Source of the DNA: RGIG7300 sp045649645
GTDB taxonomy: Bacteria > Bacillota > Clostridia > Oscillospirales > CAG-272
DNA length: 11,115 nt
Direction of reading: 5' to 3'
NCBI GenBank assembly: GCA_045649645.1
Contig: JAZRQH010000077.1
Location: forward strand, 1-11,115
Position 1 is the first letter of the stretch; every line of letters begins with the position of its first letter. The notes under the pieces were generated by a model. The model was given only the letters and a program-made list of their open reading frames with translations. It ran no database searches and was not told the origin of the DNA. This document shows, piece after piece, positions 1 to 4,845 of this stretch. Made by a program: the position numbers and the translations under genes.

Positions 1-588
1 GATAGGCGCCTGACCTGCAAGAGCGGCACTTTCGCCTGCAGCCGCATCAGCACCAAACTCGCTCTTAAGAGCAGCGGCTTCTTCGCCGTTGTACCAGTTC
101 CAAAGCTCTTCGTTTACCGTAAGACCGGATTTTTCAAGAGCTGCCTTAAGGTTGTCCGCCTTGGAAGCGTCAACGTTACCCGAGCCTGTACCGCCGTAGG
201 TAAGGTTGGTGGAGTTGACCGAAAGGGTAGAGACCTTTGCTCCGGTGGCAAGGGGAAGCGTGTCGTTGTTGATGAGAAGAGCTGCGCCTTCAGCTTCTAC
301 GTCATAGCAGAGCTTAAGTCCTGCTTCAAGTCTTTGCTCCTGAGAGTCATATTTACCCTCGTAGTAGACAGCGTCAGCATCTTCGTTTTCAAGCTGCCAG
401 AAGGTATTGCCCTTGAAAAGAAGGGATATGGTGTTGTCAAACATACCAAGGACAATCGTAACCACAAGTAATATTGCGGTAAAAACACCAAAAAGTCCGC
501 TTAAAAAGCCAAAGGGACGTATAGCCCTGCGCTTTGCCTTCTTAAAGGCCTTTTTCTGAAGTTTCTTTTCATTTTTCGGGATAGTCAT
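1..588 (-). CDS. Membrane-anchored glycoside hydrolase family 3 protein, N-terminal part (runs off left edge)
   Basis: The first 196 codons are visible and the frame stays open to the window edge. Residues 1-24 are very basic (many Lys/Arg), followed by one hydrophobic segment at about 27-52, so the protein is probably anchored with its body outside the cell. From about residue 98 the sequence matches the GH3 C-type domain: EGAALLINNDTLPL, then a conserved STNLTYGGTGSGNVD stretch at about 126-140. In canonical GH3 beta-glucosidases this domain follows the catalytic barrel. Finding it directly after the anchor suggests the domain-swapped arrangement seen in some Clostridia enzymes, with the barrel further downstream and off-window. 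The start is the only nearby ATG and has AGGAGAA about 6 bases ahead of it. The likely role is hydrolysis of beta-linked oligosaccharides at the surface. The substrate cannot be told from this fragment, and the catalytic residues are not visible. Confidence 0.82.
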   Translation of the reverse strand, partial: MTIPKNEKKLQKKAFKKAKRRAIRPFGFLSGLFGVFTAILLVVTIVLGMFDNTISLLFKGNTFWQLENEDADAVYYEGKYDSQEQRLEAGLKLCYDVEAEGAALLINNDTLPLATGAKVSTLSVNSTNLTYGGTGSGNVDASKADNLKAALEKSGLTVNEELWNWYNGEEAAALKSEFGADAAAGESAALAGQAPI

Positions 589-656
589 GATGATTCTCCT
601 TTATTTAAATAATAGGTCTACCTATATCTGCGGTCAGGTAAACTTGTCTTAGTTTT

Positions 657-685
657 ATTATAACATATATAATTGTTAAACACAA
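657..685 (-). promoter_or_regulatory. Probable sigma-70/SigA promoter of the GH3 gene
   Basis: On the minus strand there is a perfect TATAAT (657-662) with TG one base ahead of it (extended -10). TTGTGT lies 17 bases upstream at 680-685. The -35 is weak (TTG only), but the extended -10 can compensate. The expected start near 650 gives a leader of about 60 nt before the ATG at 588. No operator or riboswitch fold was recognised in the leader. Confidence 0.55.
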
Positions 686-743
686 TAACTAATTTTATTT
701 AAGATGATAGAATAAAAAAGACACCATGCCCCCCTGTTGTTCG

Positions 744-775
744 GTAAAAATAAAAAAGCCTTGCTTTGCAAGGCT
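744..775 (-). terminator. Rho-independent terminator-like hairpin in repeat copy A
   Basis: On the minus strand a perfect 8-bp stem AGCCTTGC/GCAAGGCT with an AAA loop is followed by TTTTTT, A and TTTTT. This is a textbook intrinsic terminator. It would stop transcripts coming from the tRNA side before they reach the GH3 gene. Confidence 0.65.
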
Positions 776-975
776 GCGCTCGTGATTTTCCCCAGTGCGA
801 ACAAAGCGTAGGTCCACGCCCTAAAAAGGGGCGAGTCGCCCCTGTCCGACTACGCCCAACAGAACGGCTGATCAAATCACACGAAATTTATAATATTATA
901 TTCAGCAATTGATAACCGGACTGTTTTAGTCGCCGCTACGCGATGCGACTGGGCTTGCGGAATCCACGTTAATAT
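744..975. repeat. Hairpin repeat, copy A (degenerate, carries an extra segment)
   Basis: This is the first of three tandem units. It shares with copies B and C the AGCCTTGC/GCAAGGCT hairpin (757-775), the following GCGCTCGTGATTTTC stretch, the CGCCCTAAAAA stretch, the right half of the second hairpin (CCGGACTGTTTTAG, 916-929), the third hairpin (929-949), and the tRNA-like junction (957-986). It is longer because the left half of the second hairpin is replaced by about 88 bp (828-915). That segment has its own AGGGGCGA/TCGCCCCT hairpin (827-843) and an AT-rich tail with the 12-base palindrome TATAATATTATA (889-900). It appears non-coding. Confidence 0.75.
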
Positions 976-1139
976 ATCCCCCGCAACGAAAAAGAGCCTT
1001 GCTTCGCAAGACTCTGCGCGCGTGGTTTTCTCTAAACCGAGCCGACATTCAGTGTAGGCCCGACGCCCTAAAAACAGTCCACCGGACTGTTTTAGTCGCC
1101 GCTACGCGATGCGACCGGGCTTCCGAATCCACCTCAAAT
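976..1139. repeat. Hairpin repeat, copy B (164 bp)
   Basis: The unit is counted from ATCCCCCGCAAC to the base before the next ATCCCCCACAAC. It contains, in order, a hairpin with one mismatch (994-1014, GAGCCTTGC/GCAAGACTC), a conserved linker with CCGAGCCGACATTCAGTGTAG, a 12-base-pair hairpin with one bulged A (1068-1080 with 1084-1095, loop ACC), a third hairpin GTCGC/GCGAC with an inner CGC/GCG (1095-1115), and the tRNA-like end (from 1123). It is nearly identical to copy C over about 160 bp, with one 2-base length difference near the first hairpin. A short reading frame that crosses it is not credible as a gene. Confidence 0.85.
988..1014 (-). terminator. Terminator-like hairpin in repeat copy B
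   Basis: Minus-strand stem of 9 bp with one C-A mismatch and a 3-base loop, followed by TTTTTC. It is weaker than the equivalents in copies A and C because of the mismatch and the short U tract. Confidence 0.45.
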
Positions 1140-1300
1140 ATCCCCCACAACGAAAAAGAGCCTTGCTTTGCAAGGCTGCGCTCGTGATTTTCTCTAAACC
1201 GAGCCGACATTCAGTGTAGGCCCGACGCCCTAAAAACAGTCCGCCGGACTGTTTTAGTCGCCGCTACGCGATGCGACCGGGCTTCCGAATCCACATTAAA
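1140..1300. repeat. Hairpin repeat, copy C (161 bp)
   Basis: This is the copy nearest the tRNA genes. It has the same three hairpins as copy B: 1159-1177 (perfect 8 bp, loop TTT), 1230-1242 with 1246-1257 (loop GCC), and 1257-1277. Between copies B and C the loop of the second hairpin changes (ACC versus GCC) while the stem is unchanged, which fits selection on structure or a recent duplication. Its right end, CCGAATCCAC then ATTCCCC, leads into an inverted copy of the tRNA-Tyr 3' end. The three copies are consistent with a small non-autonomous intergenic element; the family was not recognised by name. Confidence 0.85.
1152..1177 (-). terminator. Terminator-like hairpin in repeat copy C
   Basis: Minus-strand perfect 8-bp stem (1159-1166 with 1170-1177), 3-base loop, then C and TTTTT. 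It lies behind the tRNA terminator and so could act as a back-up stop for read-through. Confidence 0.5.
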
Positions 1301-1309
1301 ATTCCCCAT

Positions 1310-1350
1310 ACCAAGCAAAAAAGACACCCTAAGGTGTCTTTTTGCTTGGT
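1310..1350 (-). terminator. Terminator of the tRNA-Thr/tRNA-Tyr operon
   Basis: The core stem AGACACC/GGTGTCT (1322-1328 with 1333-1339, 4-base loop) is flanked by A and T runs. Pairing continues outward through GC and ACCAAG/CTTGGT, giving about 18 pairs with one bulge. On the minus strand the stem is followed by a T run, so it ends the tRNA transcript. The extended stem takes in the encoded CCA of tRNA-Tyr, so processing would have to compete with the fold. It is nearly symmetric and could also stop plus-strand transcripts. Confidence 0.85.
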
Positions 1351-1431
1351 GGGGGATGGTGGATTCGGACCACCGAAGTCAGTGACAACAGATTTACAGT
1401 CTGCCCCCTTTGGCCGCTCGGGAAATCCCCC
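1347..1431 (-). tRNA. tRNA-Tyr (anticodon GTA), CCA encoded
   Basis: The acceptor stem GGGGGAT/ATCCCCC is complete, with discriminator A and an encoded CCA. The anticodon stem CAGA/TCTG encloses the loop CTGTAAA, giving anticodon GTA. A long variable arm (about 1374-1387), as expected for class II tRNA-Tyr, and a T arm with GGTCCGAATCC are present. The total of 85 nt is normal for bacterial tRNA-Tyr. It is the second gene of a pair, 34 nt after tRNA-Thr, and has no promoter of its own that I could see. Confidence 0.97.
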
Positions 1432-1465
1432 ATATTAAATTGTACGCTGTCCGAAGAAAGTCGTT

Positions 1466-1541
1466 TGGAGCTGGTGGACGGACTCGAACCCCCGACCTGC
1501 TGATTACAAATCAGCTGCTCTACCAACTGAGCTACACCAGC
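1466..1541 (-). tRNA. tRNA-Thr (anticodon TGT), CCA encoded
   Basis: The 76-nt cloverleaf has acceptor stem GCTGGTG/CACCAGC, discriminator T and an encoded CCA. The D arm reads AGCTCAGTTGGTAGAGC. The anticodon stem CTGAT/ATCAG encloses the loop TTTGTAA (anticodon TGT, reading ACA and probably other ACN codons). The T arm reads GGGGGTTCGAGTCC. It is the first gene of the tRNA pair and begins about 17 nt after the expected transcription start. Confidence 0.97.
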
Positions 1542-1564
1542 ATCTCGAACTTGCGACGGATGTT

Positions 1565-1593
1565 ATTATAACAGATGCTTTGACGGTTGTCAA
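1565..1593 (-). promoter_or_regulatory. Consensus promoter of the tRNA operon
   Basis: On the minus strand, TTGACA (1588-1593) and TATAAT (1565-1570) are both perfect and separated by exactly 17 bases, with TG one base ahead of the -10. This is the strongest promoter in the window, as expected for stable RNA. It begins only about 20 bp beyond the nrdR stop codon. No terminator hairpin lies between, so nrdR transcripts may also run into the tRNAs. Confidence 0.93.
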
Positions 1594-1612
1594 TACCTTT
1601 TTATAATTTTTT

Positions 1613-2101
1613 TTAATCTTTTTTTGTTTTTTTGGCAGTTGCCTTTTTATTTGACTTGATTATGTCCTTGAGCTCGTTCATAAAGCTCTCTATATCCTTG
1701 AATTCACGGTACACTGACGCAAAGCGAACGTATGCAACGTCGTCGAGTGCGCGGAGCTTGTCCATAACGAACTCGCCTATCTCTGTAGAGGTATAGTCGC
1801 TGCGCAGGGAGTTCTGCATTTCCGCCTCGATCTCATCGGCTGCGTTGTCAAGCATTTCCTTTGTAACGTTATTACGCTTGTAGCACGCCTTGACCATACC
1901 GGCCATCATCTTGTTGCGGTCGTAGATCTCACGGCTGCCGTCCTTCTTTACGATAAAGATCGGGATAGTGTCGATGATCTCATAGGTGGTAAAGCGTCTG
2001 CCGCACTCAAGGCACTCTCTTCTTCTTCTGATGCTGGAGTTCTCTGTAGGTCTGGAATCTATAACCTTGCTTTCGGTATGTCCGCAATTAGGGCACTTCA
2101 T
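1613..2101 (-). CDS. nrdR: Transcriptional repressor NrdR (zinc ribbon plus ATP-cone)
   Basis: NrdR represses ribonucleotide reductase genes. It senses ATP/dATP through its ATP-cone and binds NrdR boxes with its zinc ribbon. The 162-residue protein starts MKCPNCGH, with zinc cysteines C3, C6, C30 and C33 and the family signature VIDSRPTENSSIRRRREC...CGRRFTTYE (residues 13-41). The ATP-cone spans about residues 46-136. The lysine-rich tail (NKKATAKKTKKD) lies beyond the usual family core. A longer frame reaches back to 2158, but the start at 2101 fits the family N-terminus and has AGGTGA 6 bases ahead. No ribonucleotide reductase gene is in this window, so its targets are elsewhere. The size is close to the usual 150-160 residues. 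Confidence 0.97.
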   Translation of the reverse strand: MKCPNCGHTESKVIDSRPTENSSIRRRRECLECGRRFTTYEIIDTIPIFIVKKDGSREIYDRNKMMAGMVKACYKRNNVTKEMLDNAADEIEAEMQNSLRSDYTSTEIGEFVMDKLRALDDVAYVRFASVYREFKDIESFMNELKDIIKSNKKATAKKTKKD

Positions 2102-2129
2102 AACTGTCACCTCGGATTTAAGATGCTTT

Positions 2130-2158
2130 ATAATATCACATATTTTTTGATTTGTCAA
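2130..2158 (-). promoter_or_regulatory. Promoter of nrdR
   Basis: On the minus strand TTGACA (2153-2158) and TATTAT (2130-2135) are 17 bases apart, with TG one base before the -10. The expected start is near 2123, giving a leader of about 22 nt. I looked for a NrdR-box-like palindrome that would suggest autoregulation and found none convincing. Confidence 0.82.
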
Positions 2159-2163
2159 ATCAC

Positions 2164-2192
2164 TTGATAAAATGGAAATTTTATAGTATAAT
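2164..2192 (+). promoter_or_regulatory. Promoter of the membrane EEP-domain gene, divergent from nrdR
   Basis: TTGATA (2164-2169) and TATAAT (2187-2192) are spaced by 17 bases. The -35 lies only 5 bp from the nrdR -35 on the other strand, so the two promoters may compete for polymerase or share a regulator. A start about 7 bases after the -10 (near 2199) would leave a leader of only about 11 nt, which just includes the ribosome binding site GAGGTGA (2199-2205). Confidence 0.78.
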
Positions 2193-2209
2193 ATGCCCGA
2201 GGTGATCTT

Positions 2210-3511
2210 ATGAACAGCAAAAGAATCTGGCTTATGATGCCTGCTATTTTATTTCCTTACAGCTTTTTAGTTGCAATTTCAGGTATGTTTATGTCGACAC
2301 ATATTGACTTCGTTACAGAAAGTCAATTTTTAATTGCATACGGTATATTTATATGGTACGGATTGTTTATCCTCTTTGGACTTGCGGCTTTTTCGATGGC
2401 TGTTGTCTGCTTTATACTCAGTATAAAAAACAAATGGGATCCACTGTCCCTTGCCAAAACCGCAATGATTATCAAGCTTATACATATACCTGCGTATATT
2501 ATCATTTTTGTGTTGGGCGTTCTTTTTTCGATTACGGTATGGCTCTTTGTTCTGAGCTTTATAATGATAGGTATCGACTATATTACGCTGATCATGTCAA
2601 GCAGTCTCGGGGTATCTGCTACCATAAACGGAATAAGGGAAAACAAGCTTAATTTCAAAAAGAGCATATGGCTTATTATACTTCAGTTCATTTTCTGTCT
2701 CGACGTAGTGGCAGCGATAGTGCTGTACAGAAAGCTTAAAAAGGCTGATGCAAAAACCAAGCTCAAGGTTATAAGCTTCAACATCCGCTGCTGTGACGAT
2801 GCCGACAACAATTCCATACCCGAGCGTGCTCCCCGTCTTTCCAAGGTTACATTGCCCTATGATGCGGATATAATCGGTTTTCAGGAATACACTCCCGAGT
2901 GGGAGCCGTTTGTGACCGAGATCTACGGCGATAAGTACGATATGTATTCCAAGTACCGCTGTGAGGATGACCCCGAGGGTGTACCTCTTCTCTGGAACAA
3001 AGAAAAATTTGAGGCAATAAAGACCGGCCATTTCTGGCTTTCGGATACTCCCGAGGTGGAAAGTAAGGGCTGGGACCAGGTGTACGACTGCTACCGTATA
3101 TGCGTTTATGCTGTTTTAAGAGATAAACAAAGCGGCAAGAGCTTTACGGTTATGAACACTCATTACGGTTTCGGAGACAAAGGTCAGAGCGACAGCTCCG
3201 GACTGATATACGAATACAGTAAAAAGATATCCGTTTACCCCACCTTTGTTATCGGAGATTTCAATATGATTCCCGAAAGTGCGGGATATAACGAGATGGT
3301 AAAGCATTTCAGAGACGTAAACTCCCTTACCGTAAACGATAGGACCTCCACCTTCCACGACTACGATCCTACCGTAGACAAGAACGAGCATATAGATTAT
3401 TGCTTTATTGATGAGAGCATCGCACCTGTAAGCTATACTATGATAACCGAAACGGTTGACGGAAAATATCCTTCGGATCATTTCGGACTCTATATAGAAC
3501 TGGAAATATAA
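2210..3511 (+). CDS. Polytopic membrane protein with C-terminal endonuclease/exonuclease/phosphatase (EEP) domain
   Basis: The 433-residue protein has two parts. Residues 1-175 are strongly hydrophobic, with about five likely membrane helices (roughly 7-28, 40-72, 86-108, 109-134 and 152-173). Residues 185-433 form a complete EEP (DNase I-like) domain. Its expected active-site residues are visible: N191 (SFNIR), E226 (FQEY), H318 (NTHYG), D350 and N352 (GDFN), D396 (HIDY), and D423/H424 (SDHFG). EEP enzymes are metal-dependent phosphodiesterases or phosphomonoesterases acting on nucleic acids, phospholipids or inositol phosphates, and the substrate cannot be read from the motifs. Membrane attachment favours a lipid or envelope substrate, but that is inference. 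Which side of the membrane the domain faces is not clear. The gene is monocistronic, bounded by its own promoter and a shared terminator. The ATG has GAGGTGA 4 bases ahead. Confidence 0.85.
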   Translation: MNSKRIWLMMPAILFPYSFLVAISGMFMSTHIDFVTESQFLIAYGIFIWYGLFILFGLAAFSMAVVCFILSIKNKWDPLSLAKTAMIIKLIHIPAYIIIFVLGVLFSITVWLFVLSFIMIGIDYITLIMSSSLGVSATINGIRENKLNFKKSIWLIILQFIFCLDVVAAIVLYRKLKKADAKTKLKVISFNIRCCDDADNNSIPERAPRLSKVTLPYDADIIGFQEYTPEWEPFVTEIYGDKYDMYSKYRCEDDPEGVPLLWNKEKFEAIKTGHFWLSDTPEVESKGWDQVYDCYRICVYAVLRDKQSGKSFTVMNTHYGFGDKGQSDSSGLIYEYSKKISVYPTFVIGDFNMIPESAGYNEMVKHFRDVNSLTVNDRTSTFHDYDPTVDKNEHIDYCFIDESIAPVSYTMITETVDGKYPSDHFGLYIELEI

Positions 3512-3512
3512 A

Positions 3513-3533
3513 AAGCAAGCCATTGGCTTGCTT
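3513..3533. terminator. Shared bidirectional terminator between the EEP gene and the serine dehydratase gene
   Basis: A 9-bp perfect stem AAGCAAGCC/GGCTTGCTT encloses the loop ATT. T-rich tracts follow on both strands (TTTTATTTA to the right, TTTTTATA read from the other strand). It fills almost the whole 22-bp gap between the two convergent stop codons. Confidence 0.9.
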
Positions 3534-4736
3534 TTATTTATGCATATAAAGTTTTGCTAAACCGCCTTCGGAGGTCTCGCGGTAGAGGCCCGACATATCT
3601 TTGCCCGTCTGGTACATTGTCTTTATGACAAGGTCAAAGGATATCTTTCGGCTGTCCGAGAGAAAGTTGGCAAGGCTGAGGGCGTTTATCGCTCTCATTG
3701 CGGCAACGGCGTTGCGCTCGATACAGGGTATCTGCACAAGCCCGCACACGGGGTCGCAGGTAAGTCCCAGATGATGCTCAAGGGCGATCTCGGCTGCATA
3801 TTCTATCTGGTGAAGGCCCATTTCAAAGAGCTCTGCAAGAGCAGCCGCCGCCATAGAGCAGGCGGTGCCTATCTCCGCCTGACAGCCGCATTCAGCCCCC
3901 GAGATAGAGGCGTTGGTGGCAACTATATTTCCCATCAGTCCCGCCACTGCAAGAGCTCTGAGGATATCATTGTCCGAAAATCCGTTTTTCTCCTGCATAT
4001 ATTTAAGCACCGCAGGCAGGACACCGCAGGCGCCGCAGGTGGGGGCGGTGACTATAAGACCGCAGTCCGCATTCTGCTCGCTTACCGCAAAGGCATAGGA
4101 GCAGACCAGACGGTTTTCTCTTGTCTGAGGGCTTTCATCTATATGACGCTGGCTGTAGAGCTTCTGCGCCTTACGCTTAACTCCCAAGCCTCCGGGCAGC
4201 TCACCTGTATGGATAAGGCCCTGACGGATGGCATCTGACATGACCTGCCATACCTCGCCGAGATAGCTTTTGAAATTCTCGTCCTCGTGCATAAACACGT
4301 AGTCGGAGAGACGGATGTTGTGGGCGGCACAGTAGTCCATTATCTCGGTGAAGCTCTTTTCGGCATAGACCTCAGCGGGCGCCGAGTTCGCGTCCCCCTC
4401 TACTCTTATCTCACCGCCGCCGATACTCATAAAGCTTCTTTCGCCTATGAGAGAGCCGTCCTTGAATGCAGATATCTTTAAGGTGTTGGGATGGGGAAGA
4501 TCCTCGGTTTCTGTATCAAAAATTATTTTTGTTTCTATGGGAGTAAGGACGTCGGCTATGGCTCTGTCGGTGCCGTGTCCCTCGCCTGTTTTGGCAAGAG
4601 AACCGTAGAGCACTACCTCAAAGCGGTCTGCATCGGGGTAGGTGAGCAGAGTTTTTTCTGCCGCAAAGGCAGGCCCCATGGTATGGGAGCTTGAAGGTCC
4701 GATTCCTATTTTATAAAGATTGCGTACAGATTTCAT
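3534..4736 (-). CDS. sdaA: L-serine ammonia-lyase (L-serine dehydratase), iron-sulfur type, single chain
   Basis: It deaminates L-serine to pyruvate and ammonia with a [4Fe-4S] cluster. The 400 residues carry the beta-type domain first (GIGPSSSHTMGPAFAA, 11-26) and the catalytic alpha-type domain after it. In the alpha part are APTCGACGVLP (231-241), AECGCQAEIGTACSMAAAALAE (281-302) and CDPVCGLVQIPCIERNA (327-343). By spacing, C285, C327 and C338 match the three cluster cysteines of this family (42 and 11 residues apart). It is shorter than the roughly 450-residue single-chain enzymes such as E. coli SdaA. C331 is an extra cysteine where I expected Gly or Ala, and there is none in the last 60 residues. 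The start has AGGAAAGGA 9 bases ahead. The gene is monocistronic and divergent from the HAD operon. The role is serine catabolism or pyruvate supply in the cytoplasm. Confidence 0.95.
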   Translation of the reverse strand: MKSVRNLYKIGIGPSSSHTMGPAFAAEKTLLTYPDADRFEVVLYGSLAKTGEGHGTDRAIADVLTPIETKIIFDTETEDLPHPNTLKISAFKDGSLIGERSFMSIGGGEIRVEGDANSAPAEVYAEKSFTEIMDYCAAHNIRLSDYVFMHEDENFKSYLGEVWQVMSDAIRQGLIHTGELPGGLGVKRKAQKLYSQRHIDESPQTRENRLVCSYAFAVSEQNADCGLIVTAPTCGACGVLPAVLKYMQEKNGFSDNDILRALAVAGLMGNIVATNASISGAECGCQAEIGTACSMAAAALAELFEMGLHQIEYAAEIALEHHLGLTCDPVCGLVQIPCIERNAVAAMRAINALSLANFLSDSRKISFDLVIKTMYQTGKDMSGLYRETSEGGLAKLYMHK

Positions 4737-4765
4737 TTTGCAAAATCCTTTCCTTTATTAAATAC

Positions 4766-4794
4766 AGTTTACCACAAAAGAAAAATAATTGCAA
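4766..4794 (-). promoter_or_regulatory. Promoter of the serine dehydratase gene (-35 shared with the opposite promoter)
   Basis: Minus-strand TTGCAA (4789-4794), a spacer of exactly 17, then TAAACT (4766-4771) with TG one base ahead. The -10 matches 4 of 6 bases, but the extended TG supports it. The expected start is near 4759, giving a leader of about 22 nt. The -35 hexamer is self-complementary and is also the -35 of the plus-strand promoter. Confidence 0.6.
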
Positions 4795-4817
4795 TATTTA
4801 TAAATATATGATATAAT
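4789..4817 (+). promoter_or_regulatory. Promoter of the HAD-unknown-SGNH-PHP operon (-35 shared)
   Basis: TTGCAA (4789-4794), a 17-base spacer, then a perfect TATAAT (4812-4817) with TG one base ahead. The expected start near 4824 leaves about 22 nt of leader, with AAGGAAG (4834-4840) placed 5 bases before the ATG. It is stronger by consensus than the opposing promoter. Confidence 0.78.
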
Positions 4818-4845
4818 CTATCCAACAACTTATAAGGAAGAATTT

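Noticed and set aside
589..656. Riboswitch or other structured leader ahead of the GH3 gene
   Set aside because: The leader is only about 60 nt, AT-rich, and no stable stem or known aptamer core was visible.
714..725. AAAAAAGACACC repeated at 1317-1328, as a possible target-site duplication around the repeat array
   Set aside because: The second copy is the left arm of the tRNA terminator and the sequence is low in complexity. 603 bp apart, it may be chance; it is not enough to define an insertion.
889..900. Palindrome TATAATATTATA as a bidirectional -10
   Set aside because: No -35-like hexamer lies at 16-18 bases on either side and no gene follows closely.
999..1187. A 62-codon plus-strand open frame inside the repeats
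   Set aside because: It crosses a repeat boundary, has no ribosome binding site, is rich in Arg/Cys/Ser from hairpin sequence, and the equivalent frame is not kept in the other copies.
744..1300. CRISPR array
   Set aside because: There are only three units of 161-232 bp in direct contact, without short repeats separated by unique spacers, and no cas gene is present.
2102..2158. Longer nrdR start giving 19 more residues
   Set aside because: The extension would begin inside the nrdR -35 box and has no family match, whereas the start at 2101 has AGGTGA and the typical MKCPNCGH.
2116..2160. NrdR box for nrdR autoregulation
   Set aside because: The AT-rich stretch near the -10 does not form the expected 16-bp palindromic box, and no second site at the usual spacing was seen.
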